From positions 186,001 to 250,000 of the forward strand of contig NZ_FUYY01000003.1 of NCBI RefSeq assembly GCF_900168045.1: DNA of 64,000 nucleotides, given 5' to 3'. Every line of letters starts with the position of its first letter. Positions within the stretch are counted from its first letter, which is position 1. Source of the stretch: Salegentibacter holothuriorum. GTDB lineage: Bacteria > Bacteroidota > Bacteroidia > Flavobacteriales > Flavobacteriaceae. The translations under genes were made by a program, and so were the position numbers. This document shows, piece after piece, positions 23,702-34,682 of this stretch. The notes beneath the pieces are model-generated. The model was not told the DNA's origin and searched no databases. It was given only the letters and a program-made list of their open reading frames with translations.

Positions 23702-24079
23702 ATGGCAGATTTAAAAGATTTCGCAGAACAATTGGTTAACTTAACCGTAAAAGAAGTAAACGAGTTAGCTGATATTTTAAAAGAAGAATATGGTATCGAG
23801 CCTGCAGCTGCTGCAGTAGCTGTTGCTGGTGGTGCTGCTGCTGGTGGAGGTGAAGAAGCTGAAGAGCAAACAGAATTTGATGTAATTCTTACTGCTCCAG
23901 GTGGATCTAAACTAGCGGTTGTTAAGCTTGTAAAAGAGCTTACCGGTCTTGGTCTTAAAGACGCTAAAGCATTAGTAGATGGCGCTCCAGCTCCAGTAAA
24001 AGAAGGAGTTGCTAAAGACGAAGCTGAAGCACTTAAATCACAGCTAGAAGAAGCAGGAGCCGAGGTTGAGCTTAAATAA
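23702..24079 (+). CDS. rplL: 50S ribosomal protein bL12 (L7/L12)
   Basis: A 125-residue acidic protein with the N-terminal dimer domain ([20 protein letters not shown]), an Ala/Gly hinge (about 37-53), and the C-terminal domain that recruits GTPase factors ([37 protein letters not shown]). It is followed by a stable hairpin that probably separates ribosomal-protein from polymerase expression. Confidence 0.97.
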   Translation: MADLKDFAEQLVNLTVKEVNELADILKEEYGIEPAAAAVAVAGGAAAGGGEEAEEQTEFDVILTAPGGSKLAVVKLVKELTGLGLKDAKALVDGAPAPVKEGVAKDEAEALKSQLEEAGAEVELK

Positions 24080-24103
24080 GCTTGACGAAAGCAATATTAT
24101 TTA

Positions 24104-24141
24104 GGTTTAGACCTCAGGATTCGCTCCTGAAGGTCTAAACC
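24104..24141 (+). terminator. rplL-rpoB attenuator-type hairpin
   Basis: A 16-bp stem (GGTTTAGACCTCAGGA against TCCTGA-A-GGTCTAAACC, one bulged A) with a 5-nt TTCGC loop, followed by a short CCTTTT. It lies where many bacteria have an attenuator or RNase III site that lowers rpoBC relative to rplJL. Confidence 0.75.
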
Positions 24142-24207
24142 CTTTTGCGTATATAGAGGATAACCTATAGCGCGCCCGTTTTTTTATAAATTATAATCCG
24201 TCCATTG

Positions 24208-27200
24208 ATGTTAGCAAAGCAAACTGAAAGAGTGAGTTTCTCTTCTGTAAAGAACAGACCTGATTACCCGGACTTCCTGGATATCCAGATCAAGTCTTTT
24301 CAGGACTTCTTTCAATTAGAAACCAAATCAGAAGAGCGGGGAAATGAAGGTCTCTATAATACCTTCCTGGAAAACTTCCCAATTACGGACACCCGTAATC
24401 AATTTGTACTAGAATTTTTAGATTATTTTGTGGACCCGCCAAGATATTCCATTCAGGAGTGTATAGAGCGTGGTCTAACGTATAGTGTGCCACTAAAGGC
24501 TAGATTAAAACTATATTGTACTGACCCTGAACACGAAGATTTTGAAACCATCGTACAGGACGTATATTTGGGAACTATTCCTTACATGACTCCCAGCGGT
24601 ACTTTTTGTATCAATGGGGCAGAGCGTGTAGTAGTTTCTCAGCTTCACCGTTCTCCCGGAGTTTTCTTTGGACAATCATTCCACGCAAATGGAACAAAAC
24701 TTTATTCTGCCCGTGTAATTCCTTTTAAAGGTTCATGGATAGAATTTGCTACCGATATTAACAGTGTGATGTACGCTTATATCGATAGAAAGAAAAAATT
24801 ACCTGTTACTACACTTTTCCGTGCTATTGGTTTTGAGCGCGATAAAGATATTTTAGAGATTTTTGACCTTGCTGAAGAGGTTAAAGTTTCAAAAACAGGA
24901 CTTAAAAAAGTATTAGGTCGTAAACTAGCGGCCCGTGTATTGAATACCTGGTATGAAGATTTTGTAGATGAAGATACAGGAGAGGTAGTTTCAATAGAAC
25001 GTAATGAGATCGTTTTAGATCGTGATACAGAACTTGAAAAAGAGCATATAGAAGAAATTCTTGAAACCGGAAGTAAAACTATTCTTCTTCATAAAGAAGA
25101 TAACCAAACCGGTGATTATGCCATTATTCATAATACATTACAAAAAGACCCTACCAACTCTGAAAAAGAAGCGGTAGAGCATATTTATCGTCAACTTCGT
25201 AATGCAGAACCGCCAGATGAGGAAACTGCTCGTGGAATTATCGATAAATTATTCTTCTCAGATCAGCGTTATAGCCTTGGAGAAGTAGGTCGATATAGAA
25301 TGAATAAAAAATTAGGTCTTGATGTGGCTATGGATAAGCAAGTGCTTACCAAAGAAGACATCATCACCATTATTAAATATTTGATCGAGCTTATTAATTC
25401 TAAAGCTGAGATTGATGATATTGATCACTTGTCTAACCGTCGTGTTAGAACTGTAGGTGAGCAATTATCTCAGCAGTTTGGAGTTGGGCTTGCTCGTATG
25501 GCTCGTACCATTCGTGAAAGAATGAACGTTCGTGACAACGAGGTATTTACCCCGATTGATTTGATTAATGCGAAGACACTTTCTTCTGTGATCAACTCTT
25601 TCTTTGGTACCAACCAGTTGTCTCAGTTTATGGATCAAACTAACCCGCTAGCAGAAATTACGCATAAGCGTAGGCTTTCTGCACTTGGGCCAGGTGGTTT
25701 ATCGAGAGAAAGAGCAGGGTTTGAGGTACGTGATGTTCACTATACTCACTACGGAAGACTTTGCCCTATTGAAACTCCTGAAGGTCCAAACATTGGACTT
25801 ATCTCTTCACTTTCAGTTTATGCTAAAGTGAACGGAATGGGATTCATTGAAACACCTTACCGTAAAGTTGAAGATGGAAGATTAAATCTTTCTGAAGAAC
25901 CTATTTATTTAAGTGCTGAGGAGGAAGAGGATAAGAAAATTGCCCAGGCTAACATTCCACTTAAAGAAGATGGTACTATAGATTCAGATAGGGTAATTGC
26001 GCGAATGGAAGGTGACTTCCCGGTAGTAGATCCTAAGGAGATACATTATACTGATGTTGCGCCAAACCAGATTTCGTCTATTTCGGCTTCGTTAATTCCG
26101 TTCCTGGAACACGATGATGCGAACCGTGCCTTGATGGGATCTAACATGATGCGCCAGGCACTACCATTACTTCAGGCAGATTCTCCAATTGTGGGAACCG
26201 GTCTTGAGCGCCAGGTAGCTACAGATTCTCGAGTATTGATTAATGCTGAAGGAGAAGGAGAAGTAGAATATGTAGATGCCAGAAAGATTATCATTAAGTA
26301 CGATAGGACTGAAGAAGATAGAATGGTGAGCTTTGATAGTGATTCAAAGAGCTATAATCTTATAAAATTCCGTAAAACCAACCAGGGATCTTCTATTAAC
26401 CTTAAACCAATTGTTAGGGTTGGCGATAGAGTTACCAAAGGACAGGTTTTATGTCAGGGATATGCTACCGAAGCAGGGGAACTTGCTCTTGGTCGTAATA
26501 TGAAGGTTGCTTTTATGCCCTGGAAAGGTTACAACTTTGAGGATGCGATTGTAATCTCAGAAAAAGTGGTAAGAGAAGATATTTTCACTTCTATCCACGT
26601 AGATGAGTATTCTCTTGAAGTTCGTGATACTAAATTAGGTAACGAAGAATTAACTAATGATATTCCCAACGTTTCTGAAGAGGCTACAAAAGACCTTGAT
26701 GAACACGGGATGATTAGAATTGGTGCAGAGGTTAAACCTGGAGATATTCTTATTGGTAAGATTACTCCAAAAGGAGAAAGTGACCCAACACCAGAAGAAA
26801 AATTACTTCGTGCTATCTTTGGAGATAAAGCCGGTGATGTTAAAGATGCATCGCTTAAAGCTTCTCCATCTTTAAATGGTGTGGTAATAGAGAAGAAACT
26901 CTTTGCTCGTGCTATTAAGGATAAGCGTAAAAGAGCACAGGATAAGGAAGATGTTGCAGCACTTGAGAAAAAGTACGATGCTAAATTCGCTAATTTAAAG
27001 GCGGAACTTGTAGATAAGTTGTTTACTATTATAGGTGGAAAAACTGCTCAGGGAGTTCAGAATGATCTTGGCGAAGAGGTAATGCCAAAAGGTAAGAAGT
27101 ATACGTTGAAAATGCTTAATTCAGTAGACGATTATACACACTTAACTCACGGTACCTGGACTACAGATGATCATTTGAACACTTTAGTAGCAGACCTTAT

Positions 27201-28020
27201 TCACAACTATAAGATCAAGGAAAACGATCTTCAGGGTAACTTAAGAAGAGAGAAATTTACGATCTCTGTAGGAGATGAGCTTCCTTCTGGTATCCTTAAA
27301 CTTGCTAAGGTTTACATCGCTAAGAAACGTAAACTAAAAGTAGGTGATAAAATGGCGGGACGTCACGGTAACAAAGGTATTGTTGCAAGAATTGTTCGCC
27401 AGGAAGATATGCCATTCCTTGATGATGGTACACCGGTTGATATCGTGTTGAACCCACTTGGGGTACCTTCACGTATGAACATTGGTCAGATTTACGAAAC
27501 TGTACTTGGATGGGCAGGACAAAAGCTTGGTAATAAATATGCAACTCCAATTTTTGATGGAGCTACCATAGACCAGATTAACGAGCTTACCGACGAAGCC
27601 GGAATTCCAAGATATGGGCACACCTATCTTTACGACGGTGGAACAGGAGATCGTTTTGACCAACCTGCAACAGTAGGGGTAATCTATATGTTGAAACTAG
27701 GACATATGATTGAAGATAAGATGCACGCCAGATCTATTGGACCATACTCGCTTATTACACAGCAACCACTTGGTGGTAAGGCACAATTTGGTGGACAGCG
27801 TTTTGGTGAGATGGAGGTTTGGGCACTTGAGGCTTATGGAGCATCAAGCACCCTGCGTGAAATCTTAACAGTGAAGTCAGATGACGTGATAGGAAGGGCT
27901 AAAACTTACGAGTCTATCGTAAAAGGAGAGCCTATGCCAGAACCCGGCCTGCCGGAATCTTTCAACGTACTTATGCACGAATTGAAAGGTCTTGGTTTGG
28001 ATATTAAATTAGAAGAATAA
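24208..28020 (+). CDS. rpoB: DNA-directed RNA polymerase subunit beta
   Basis: A 1270-residue beta subunit from the ATG at 24208 ([11 protein letters not shown]); a TTG immediately before it is not needed. Conserved stretches include the rifampicin region ([33 protein letters not shown] with normal residues, so no sign of rifampicin resistance), [17 protein letters not shown], and the C-terminal [24 protein letters not shown]. It forms the catalytic core with RpoC. A second intergenic hairpin separates it from rpoC. Confidence 0.98.
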   Translation: MLAKQTERVSFSSVKNRPDYPDFLDIQIKSFQDFFQLETKSEERGNEGLYNTFLENFPITDTRNQFVLEFLDYFVDPPRYSIQECIERGLTYSVPLKARLKLYCTDPEHEDFETIVQDVYLGTIPYMTPSGTFCINGAERVVVSQLHRSPGVFFGQSFHANGTKLYSARVIPFKGSWIEFATDINSVMYAYIDRKKKLPVTTLFRAIGFERDKDILEIFDLAEEVKVSKTGLKKVLGRKLAARVLNTWYEDFVDEDTGEVVSIERNEIVLDRDTELEKEHIEEILETGSKTILLHKEDNQTGDYAIIHNTLQKDPTNSEKEAVEHIYRQLRNAEPPDEETARGIIDKLFFSDQRYSLGEVGRYRMNKKLGLDVAMDKQVLTKEDIITIIKYLIELINSKAEIDDIDHLSNRRVRTVGEQLSQQFGVGLARMARTIRERMNVRDNEVFTPIDLINAKTLSSVINSFFGTNQLSQFMDQTNPLAEITHKRRLSALGPGGLSRERAGFEVRDVHYTHYGRLCPIETPEGPNIGLISSLSVYAKVNGMGFIETPYRKVEDGRLNLSEEPIYLSAEEEEDKKIAQANIPLKEDGTIDSDRVIARMEGDFPVVDPKEIHYTDVAPNQISSISASLIPFLEHDDANRALMGSNMMRQALPLLQADSPIVGTGLERQVATDSRVLINAEGEGEVEYVDARKIIIKYDRTEEDRMVSFDSDSKSYNLIKFRKTNQGSSINLKPIVRVGDRVTKGQVLCQGYATEAGELALGRNMKVAFMPWKGYNFEDAIVISEKVVREDIFTSIHVDEYSLEVRDTKLGNEELTNDIPNVSEEATKDLDEHGMIRIGAEVKPGDILIGKITPKGESDPTPEEKLLRAIFGDKAGDVKDASLKASPSLNGVVIEKKLFARAIKDKRKRAQDKEDVAALEKKYDAKFANLKAELVDKLFTIIGGKTAQGVQNDLGEEVMPKGKKYTLKMLNSVDDYTHLTHGTWTTDDHLNTLVADLIHNYKIKENDLQGNLRREKFTISVGDELPSGILKLAKVYIAKKRKLKVGDKMAGRHGNKGIVARIVRQEDMPFLDDGTPVDIVLNPLGVPSRMNIGQIYETVLGWAGQKLGNKYATPIFDGATIDQINELTDEAGIPRYGHTYLYDGGTGDRFDQPATVGVIYMLKLGHMIEDKMHARSIGPYSLITQQPLGGKAQFGGQRFGEMEVWALEAYGASSTLREILTVKSDDVIGRAKTYESIVKGEPMPEPGLPESFNVLMHELKGLGLDIKLEE

Positions 28021-28024
28021 AATA

Positions 28025-28061
28025 CTGTTTTAAAGGGGTGTTACGGCATCCCTGAAAACAG
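28025..28061 (+). terminator. rpoB-rpoC intergenic hairpin
   Basis: CTGTTTT (28025-28031) pairs with AAAACAG (28055-28061), and inside it GGGGTG pairs with CATCCC. A TTTTT run follows at about 28063. It may be a partial terminator or processing site between the two largest polymerase genes. Confidence 0.6.
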
Positions 28062-28094
28062 GTTTTTCACAATAATTATAGCAGCAGAGTTATT

Positions 28095-31000
28095 ATGGCT
28101 AGAAATAATGATAAGAATACAGTAAAGAGATTTGATAAAATCTCTATCGGTTTGGCTTCCCCGGAATCTATCCTCGCAGAATCTCGTGGTGAAGTTCTAA
28201 AACCGGAAACTATCAATTATCGTACGCACAAACCTGAGCGTGACGGTTTGTTTTGTGAGCGTATTTTTGGTCCTGTAAAGGATTACGAATGTGCCTGCGG
28301 TAAATATAAAAGAATACGTTACAAAGGAATTGTTTGTGACCGTTGTGGGGTAGAAGTAACCGAAAAACAAGTACGTAGAGACCGTGTTGGGCACATTAAT
28401 TTGGTAGTTCCTGTAGCACATATCTGGTATTTCCGTTCTTTACCTAACAAAATTGGATACTTGCTTGGTCTTCCATCTAAGAAATTAGATATGATTATTT
28501 ACTACGAACGTTACGTGGTAATTCAGGCTGGTATTGCTAAAAACGAAGAAGGTGAACCATTAAAGAAAATGGACTTCCTTACTGAAGAAGAATATCTAAA
28601 CGTTTTAGATAGCCTTCCGCAGGAAAATATGTACTTAGAAGACAGCGACCCAAATAAGTTTATCGCTAAAATGGGAGCCGAATGTCTTATTGAAATATTA
28701 AGAAGAATAGATCTTAACGAACTTTCTTACGAGTTAAGACATAAGGCAAATAACGAAACTTCAAAACAACGTAAAACTGAAGCGCTTAAGCGTCTTCAGG
28801 TTGTAGAAGCTTTCCGTGATGCCAATAACAATCGCGAGAATCTTCCGGAATGGATGATTATGAAAGTGGTTCCTGTAATTCCACCAGAATTACGACCTCT
28901 TGTACCTCTTGATGGTGGACGTTTCGCGACTTCAGATTTAAATGATCTTTATAGAAGGGTTATTATTCGTAACAACCGTCTAAAAAGATTAATGGAGATC
29001 AAAGCTCCTGAAGTGATTTTACGTAACGAAAAACGTATGCTTCAGGAATCTGTAGATTCATTGTTTGACAATACCAGAAAATCTTCAGCGGTGAAAACAG
29101 ACTCTAACCGTCCGTTAAAATCGCTTTCAGATTCTCTTAAAGGTAAGCAGGGGCGTTTCCGTCAAAACTTACTTGGTAAACGTGTAGATTATTCAGCGCG
29201 TTCGGTAATTGTTGTTGGGCCAGAATTGAAAATGCACGAATGTGGTCTTCCAAAGAATATGGCTGCTGAGCTTTACAAGCCTTTCGTAATTAGAAAATTA
29301 ATTGAAAGAGGAATTGTAAAAACAGTTAAATCTGCCAAGAAAATAATAGACAAAAAAGAGCCGGTAGTTTGGGATATCCTTGAGAATGTTCTTAAAGGAC
29401 ACCCGGTATTACTTAACCGTGCTCCTACGCTTCACCGTTTAGGTATCCAGGCATTCCAGCCAAAACTTATTGAAGGTAAAGCGATACAATTACACCCATT
29501 AGCCTGTACGGCATTTAATGCCGATTTTGATGGTGACCAGATGGCGGTGCATTTACCGCTTGGGCCCGAGGCTATTTTAGAAGCTCAGTTATTAATGCTT
29601 GCTTCTAACAATATTCTTAACCCGGCAAATGGTTCACCAATTACAGTGCCGTCTCAGGATATGATTCTTGGTCTTTATTATATGACCAAGTCTAGAAAAT
29701 CTACAGACGAGGTTAAGGTTAAAGGTGAAGGGCTTACTTTCTATTCTGATGAAGAAGTGGTAATCGCTTACAACCAGAAGAGAGTAGATCTTAATGCCGA
29801 AATTAAGATCCGCGCAAAAGATTTTAATGAAGTAGGTGAGTTAACTTACCAAATCATAGAAACTACAGTTGGTAGAGTATTGTTTAATCAAGCTGTACCA
29901 GAGAAAGTAGGTTATGTGAATACTGTATTAACCAAGAAAAACCTTAGGGATATTATTGGTGAAGTATTAGCTAAAACTAGCGTTCCTGAAACCGGAGAAT
30001 TCCTTGATGCAATTAAGGAAATGGGTTATGGATACGCATTCCGTGGTGGACTTTCTTTTAGTTTAGGTGATATTATTATCCCTGCTGAGAAACAAACTAT
30101 GATTGATGAGGCTAACGAACAGGTTGAAGGTATTGTAGGAAACTATAATATGGGGCTTATTACCAATAACGAGCGTTACAACCAGGTGATTGATATCTGG
30201 ACATCTACCAATGCCGGTCTAACCGAATTGGCAATGAAACGTATTCGTGAAGATAAGCAAGGTTTCAACTCTGTGTTTATGATGCTTGACTCTGGTGCTC
30301 GTGGGTCTAAAGAACAGATTCGTCAGCTTACAGGTATGCGTGGTCTTATGGCCAAGCCTAAGAAATCTAACTCTGGTGGAGGTGAAATTATTGAAAACCC
30401 AATTCTTTCTAACTTTAAAGAAGGGCTTTCAATTCTTGAATACTTTATCTCTACTCACGGTGCACGTAAAGGTCTTGCCGATACCGCACTTAAAACTGCC
30501 GATGCGGGTTACTTAACACGTAGATTGGTTGATGTTTCGCAAGATGTTATTGTAAATGAAGAAGATTGTGGAACTTTAAGAGGTGTAGAAGTTAAACCAC
30601 TTAAGAAGAACGAAGAAATTGTAGAATCTCTTGGAGAACGTATTTTAGGACGTATTTCTCTCCATGATGTTCTTAACCCTTCTAATAATGAACTTTTAGT
30701 AGCTTCAGGCGAAGAAATTACTTCAGAAATTGTTACCAAGATTGAAAATGCTCCAATAGAGAGTGTAGAAGTAAGATCACCACTAACCTGTGAAGCTAAA
30801 AAAGGAATTTGTGTAAATTGTTACGGAAGAAACCTTTCTACCAATAAACTGGTACAAAGAGGTGAAGCTGTAGGTGTTGTTGCTGCGCAATCTATTGGAG
30901 AGCCCGGTACACAGTTAACGCTACGTACTTTCCACGTGGGAGGTATTGCAGGTAACATTTCAGAAGATAACAAACTTGAGGCTAAATTTGACGGTATTGC

Positions 31001-32396
31001 AGAAATTGAAGACCTTAAAGTTGTAAAAGGGGAAGCTCCTGATGGCAGCCAGGCTGAGATTGTTATTTCAAGAACAGCCGAGCTTAAAATAAAGGATTCA
31101 AAAACCGGAGTGGTATTGAGTAACAATAATATTCCATACGGTTCTCAAATCTTTATTGATAACGGTGCTAAGGTATCTAAAGGTGATGTGGTTTGCCAAT
31201 GGGATCCATATAACGGTGTAATTATTTCAGAATTTGCCGGTAAAATTAAGTATGAGAACGTTGAGCAGGGTGTTACTTACCAGGTAGAAATCGATGAGCA
31301 AACAGGATTCCAGGAAAAAGTAATTTCTGAATCTCGTAATAAAAAGCTTATTCCAACTTTACATATTTTAGGTAAAAAAGACGAAGTAATTCGTTCTTAT
31401 AACCTTCCTGTAGGGGCTCACCTTATGGTAGACAACGAAGAGAAAATTGGAGTTGGTAAGATTTTGGTTAAGATTCCTCGTAAATCATCTAAAGCAGGTG
31501 ATATTACCGGTGGTCTTCCAAGGGTAACCGAGTTATTTGAAGCTCGTAACCCATCTAATCCAGCTGTAGTTAGTGAGATTGATGGTGTTGTTTCCTTCGG
31601 AAAAATAAAGAGAGGTAACCGGGAAATTATTGTTGAATCTAAATTGGGAGAGGTTAAGAAATACTTAGTGAAGTTATCTAACCAGATCCTTGTTCAGGAA
31701 AACGATTATGTTCGTGCAGGTATGCCACTTTCTGATGGTTCTGTTACTCCAGAAGATATACTTAATATCAAAGGACCGAACGCAGTACAACAATATCTTG
31801 TAAACGAAGTTCAGGAAGTTTACCGACTACAGGGTGTGAAAATTAATGATAAGCACTTTGAGGTTGTAGTAAGACAAATGATGCGTAAGGTTAGAATTCA
31901 GGATCCGGGAGATACTATTTTCCTTGAAAACCAACTTGTTCATAAATCAGATTTCATTGAAGAGAACGATAAAGTCTTCGGAATGAAAGTGGTTGAAGAT
32001 GCAGGTGATTCTGAGAACTTAAAACCAGGTCAAATCGTTTCACCAAGAGAGCTTAGAGATGAGAATTCTTTGTTAAGACGTGAAGACAAAAACCTTGCAA
32101 CTGCAAGAGATGTAACCGCTGCAACCGCTACACCGGTTCTTCAGGGTATTACTCGAGCATCGCTACAAACAAAATCGTTTATATCTGCGGCTTCCTTCCA
32201 GGAAACTACCAAAGTATTGAACGAGGCTGCCGTAAGCGGTAAAATCGATAAGCTTGAAGGATTAAAAGAAAATGTAATTGTAGGGCATAGAATCCCTGCA
32301 GGTACAGGTATGCGCAAGTACGATAGCATTATTGTTGGTTCTAAAGAAGAATTTGACGAAATGATGGAACACAAGCAAGAAGTTAATTATAACTAA
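28095..32396 (+). CDS. rpoC: DNA-directed RNA polymerase subunit beta'
   Basis: A 1433-residue beta' subunit. The N-terminal zinc site ([20 protein letters not shown]), the catalytic [12 protein letters not shown] with three Mg-binding Asp, and the second zinc cluster ([13 protein letters not shown]) are intact, and the trigger-loop region reads [15 protein letters not shown]. The C-terminus ends in a short acidic and polar tail. The gene closes the operon; a strong terminator follows within 9 nt. Confidence 0.98.
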   Translation: MARNNDKNTVKRFDKISIGLASPESILAESRGEVLKPETINYRTHKPERDGLFCERIFGPVKDYECACGKYKRIRYKGIVCDRCGVEVTEKQVRRDRVGHINLVVPVAHIWYFRSLPNKIGYLLGLPSKKLDMIIYYERYVVIQAGIAKNEEGEPLKKMDFLTEEEYLNVLDSLPQENMYLEDSDPNKFIAKMGAECLIEILRRIDLNELSYELRHKANNETSKQRKTEALKRLQVVEAFRDANNNRENLPEWMIMKVVPVIPPELRPLVPLDGGRFATSDLNDLYRRVIIRNNRLKRLMEIKAPEVILRNEKRMLQESVDSLFDNTRKSSAVKTDSNRPLKSLSDSLKGKQGRFRQNLLGKRVDYSARSVIVVGPELKMHECGLPKNMAAELYKPFVIRKLIERGIVKTVKSAKKIIDKKEPVVWDILENVLKGHPVLLNRAPTLHRLGIQAFQPKLIEGKAIQLHPLACTAFNADFDGDQMAVHLPLGPEAILEAQLLMLASNNILNPANGSPITVPSQDMILGLYYMTKSRKSTDEVKVKGEGLTFYSDEEVVIAYNQKRVDLNAEIKIRAKDFNEVGELTYQIIETTVGRVLFNQAVPEKVGYVNTVLTKKNLRDIIGEVLAKTSVPETGEFLDAIKEMGYGYAFRGGLSFSLGDIIIPAEKQTMIDEANEQVEGIVGNYNMGLITNNERYNQVIDIWTSTNAGLTELAMKRIREDKQGFNSVFMMLDSGARGSKEQIRQLTGMRGLMAKPKKSNSGGGEIIENPILSNFKEGLSILEYFISTHGARKGLADTALKTADAGYLTRRLVDVSQDVIVNEEDCGTLRGVEVKPLKKNEEIVESLGERILGRISLHDVLNPSNNELLVASGEEITSEIVTKIENAPIESVEVRSPLTCEAKKGICVNCYGRNLSTNKLVQRGEAVGVVAAQSIGEPGTQLTLRTFHVGGIAGNISEDNKLEAKFDGIAEIEDLKVVKGEAPDGSQAEIVISRTAELKIKDSKTGVVLSNNNIPYGSQIFIDNGAKVSKGDVVCQWDPYNGVIISEFAGKIKYENVEQGVTYQVEIDEQTGFQEKVISESRNKKLIPTLHILGKKDEVIRSYNLPVGAHLMVDNEEKIGVGKILVKIPRKSSKAGDITGGLPRVTELFEARNPSNPAVVSEIDGVVSFGKIKRGNREIIVESKLGEVKKYLVKLSNQILVQENDYVRAGMPLSDGSVTPEDILNIKGPNAVQQYLVNEVQEVYRLQGVKINDKHFEVVVRQMMRKVRIQDPGDTIFLENQLVHKSDFIEENDKVFGMKVVEDAGDSENLKPGQIVSPRELRDENSLLRREDKNLATARDVTAATATPVLQGITRASLQTKSFISAASFQETTKVLNEAAVSGKIDKLEGLKENVIVGHRIPAGTGMRKYDSIIVGSKEEFDEMMEHKQEVNYN

Positions 32397-32404
32397 TAGC
32401 TATA

Positions 32405-32435
32405 AAAAGAGCCGCAAACGCGGCTCTTTTCTTTT
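32405..32435 (+). terminator. Terminator of the rpoBC operon
   Basis: AAAAGAGCCGC-aaac-GCGGCTCTTTT is a perfect 11-bp stem ending in a T-rich tail (TTTTCTTTTT). Confidence 0.92.
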
Positions 32436-32447
32436 TATAAAATGAGG

Positions 32448-32474
32448 AATCCCGATCTAAAGTCGGGATTTTTT
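32448..32474 (+). terminator. Second, tandem terminator after rpoBC
   Basis: AATCCCGA-tctaaag-TCGGGATT followed by TTTT. It backs up the first terminator and precedes the DUF3467 gene, which must therefore have its own promoter after 32474. Confidence 0.85.
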
Positions 32475-32552
32475 GTACTTTTATATTACGCGATAAACAG
32501 AGCGCTCCGATGTTTTCTTCGGAATCTTTTAAATAAAATTCAATTTAATATT

Positions 32553-32870
32553 ATGAGTGAAGAAAGTAAGAAACCTAAGAAAGGTCAAATAAATATAGAA
32601 CTTGATGAAGCTGTAGCAGAAGGAACTTATTCTAATTTAGCTATTATTAATCATTCAGTTTCAGAATTTGTGGTAGATTTTGTGAATATTATGCCAGGCA
32701 GGCCTAAGAGTAAAGTTAAATCAAGAATTATTTTAACCCCACAACATGCAAAGCGTTTGTTAAAAGCTTTGAACGATAATATTCAACGTTTTGAAAAAGC
32801 TCACGGCGAAATTAGAGATTATGAAAAGGCACCAATGCCATTAAATTTTGGACCAACCGGTCAGGCCTAA
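32553..32870 (+). CDS. DUF3467 family protein
   Basis: A 105-residue protein from the ATG at 32553 (MSEESKKPKKGQINIELDE); an upstream in-frame start at 32442 would begin inside the terminator and is rejected. The body YSNLAIINHSVSEFVVDFVNI and LTPQHAKRLLKALNDNIQRFE is the DUF3467 signature, conserved in Bacteroidota directly after rpoC. Function is unknown; it is cytoplasmic, acidic at the C-terminus, and forms one small alpha/beta domain. Its conserved position suggests a link to transcription, but that is inference. Confidence 0.88.
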   Translation: MSEESKKPKKGQINIELDEAVAEGTYSNLAIINHSVSEFVVDFVNIMPGRPKSKVKSRIILTPQHAKRLLKALNDNIQRFEKAHGEIRDYEKAPMPLNFGPTGQA

Positions 32871-32970
32871 TTTTACTCGATAATCGAGATTTGGTACTCC
32901 GAAGCTTGCCTCGAAATTAAAAATATTATTTGCTATAAATTTCTCGTGAGCTTGCTCCGAGGTAGTTTGC
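32871..32970. repeat. Dispersed hairpin repeat family 2, copy 1
   Basis: Begins TTTTACTCGATAATCGAGAT (palindrome CTCGAT-a-ATCGAG), then a hairpin around CGAAGCTTGCCTCG, an AT-rich middle, and CGTGAGCTTGCTCCG. A second copy with the same order of three hairpins is at 39589-39682. It lies between the DUF3467 stop codon and that gene's likely terminator. Confidence 0.75.
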
Positions 32971-32984
32971 CTAAAATATATTTT

Positions 32985-33013
32985 AAAAGCCTCATGGATT
33001 CTATGGGGCTTTT
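32985..33013 (+). terminator. Terminator downstream of DUF3467
   Basis: AAAAGCCTCAT-ggattct-ATGGGGCTTTT (one G-U pair) with a T-rich tail. It follows the family 2 repeat. Confidence 0.75.
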
Positions 33014-33098
33014 GTTGTTTAAAAAACTATGGTAAAAGCTTGAAAAGTTTTTTATCAAATAATACTTAACTTAGAAGTATAGCTAAATACCGCAAACA

Positions 33099-34679
33099 AT
33101 GACCGATAATATTTCTAAATCTGAAGCCACAAAACGAATAGCCGCAATAGATCTTGGTACTAATTCTTTTCACGCTGTTTTGGTGGATATTTACCCTGAT
33201 GGTAGTTTTCGTACAGTGAATAAACTAAAAGAAATGGTTAGTCTCGCCGAAAAAGGCCTGGAAGATAGATTGAGCAGGGAAGCAATGGATAGGGGAATGG
33301 AGGCACTAAAGCGAATTAAGTTTTTATGTGATAGCCATAAGGTAGAAAACATTCTTGCTTTTGCTACCAGTGCTATTCGTGAAGCTGAAAATGGAGGTGA
33401 TTTTATTAAAGAAGTAGGTGAGAATGTTGGAATAAGGGTGCGTGCTATTTCTGGAAAAATGGAAGCGGAAATGATTGGCTTGGCGATAAAGCATGGCATT
33501 GTTTTAAGTGAAGAGATGGTGCTAATGGCAGATATTGGTGGCGGAAGTGTAGAATTTATTATTGGTAACAACAAAGAATTTATTTATTACAATAGTTTAA
33601 AACTGGGAGTTGCCAGAATGACTGCCACATTTATAGACTCAGATCCTATTAAGGAAGAGGATATTAAAAAGCTGCAAAATCACTTTAAAAAAGAACTCAA
33701 TGAAATAATCAAATTAGCTAAAAAACATAATGTGAAAACTATTATCGGTTCTTCCGGAACTATGGAGAATATTGGCCAGATGGTCGCCAGTAGAAAATCC
33801 CTAACCGCCGAGAGGAGTCTTAATGAACTGGAATTTAGCGCGAACAATTTTAATGATCTATATTCAGGTTTTATAAAACTCGATAGAAAGCAGCGTGAAA
33901 ATGAAAAAGGTCTTGAAGAAAAAAGGATCGATATTATTAATTCTGGGATGGTTTTAGTGAATTTCCTAATTGATAAATTGAGCATTGAAAGTATTAAAAT
34001 TTCTGAAGGCGCACTTCGGGAAGGAATGATCCTGAATTATATTAAAAATAAAAAAGATCAGCTCAACCTGGATCTTGTAGCACATTTTAAAGATCCACGA
34101 CGTAGAAGTATTTACGAATTACTGCGAAAAACCAATTGGCCTGAAGCTCATTCCCGGCATGTGACTAATTTTTCACTACAGTTTTTTGATGAATTTAAAG
34201 AAGAATTGAGTTTAAAAGAGTCTGACAGGGAATTGCTGGAATACGCCAGCTTAATGCACGATATAGGTTATTACATCTCTTATCGAAAACACCATAAACA
34301 CGCTTTATATCTTATTAAATATTCAGATTTACTCGGCTTTAAAGAAGATGAGATCAATATTATGGCTAATGTAAGCAGATATCATAGAAAGTCTACGCCA
34401 CATAAGCGCCATAAGCCATACAAACAGTTGAATAAAAAGTTACGAAAAAGAGTGAAAAAGCTTTCGGCTATCTTAAGGGTTGCCGATGGCTTAGATCGCA
34501 GTCACTACCAAAACGTACAAAAGCTGGAAATAAATAATAAAGAAGAAACTATTGAATTATTAATAACCACCCATAGTGATCCCGAACTTGAAATTTGGGG
34601 TACTTTGCGAAAGGGCGATCTGTTAGAAAAACTAACCGGAAAAAAGCTAAAGGTTTTTCAGGTTTTCGATAAGAAATAA
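33099..34679 (+). CDS. ppx: Ppx/GppA exopolyphosphatase with C-terminal HD domain
   Basis: A 526-residue protein. The N-terminal ASKHA phosphatase domain shows RIAAIDLGTNSFHAVLVD (13-30), the conserved ATSAIREAENG, and MADIGGGSVEFIIG; catalytic Glu candidates are in these motifs. The C-terminal part (about 330-526) has an HD-type domain (EYASLMHDIGYYISYRKHHKHA). This is the long exopolyphosphatase form that releases phosphate from polyphosphate or pppGpp. No ppk gene is adjacent. Its stop codon is three bases from the stop of the convergent symporter gene with no terminator between, so the transcripts probably overlap. Confidence 0.9.
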   Translation: MTDNISKSEATKRIAAIDLGTNSFHAVLVDIYPDGSFRTVNKLKEMVSLAEKGLEDRLSREAMDRGMEALKRIKFLCDSHKVENILAFATSAIREAENGGDFIKEVGENVGIRVRAISGKMEAEMIGLAIKHGIVLSEEMVLMADIGGGSVEFIIGNNKEFIYYNSLKLGVARMTATFIDSDPIKEEDIKKLQNHFKKELNEIIKLAKKHNVKTIIGSSGTMENIGQMVASRKSLTAERSLNELEFSANNFNDLYSGFIKLDRKQRENEKGLEEKRIDIINSGMVLVNFLIDKLSIESIKISEGALREGMILNYIKNKKDQLNLDLVAHFKDPRRRSIYELLRKTNWPEAHSRHVTNFSLQFFDEFKEELSLKESDRELLEYASLMHDIGYYISYRKHHKHALYLIKYSDLLGFKEDEINIMANVSRYHRKSTPHKRHKPYKQLNKKLRKRVKKLSAILRVADGLDRSHYQNVQKLEINNKEETIELLITTHSDPELEIWGTLRKGDLLEKLTGKKLKVFQVFDKK

Positions 34680-34682
34680 GAA

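Noticed and set aside
25600-25740. Possible rifampicin-resistance changes in rpoB
   Set aside because: The residues of the rifampicin-binding region look wild type.
32442-32552. Longer DUF3467 start
   Set aside because: The added 37 codons lie in the second rpoBC terminator and have no protein character; MSEESKK at 32553 fits.
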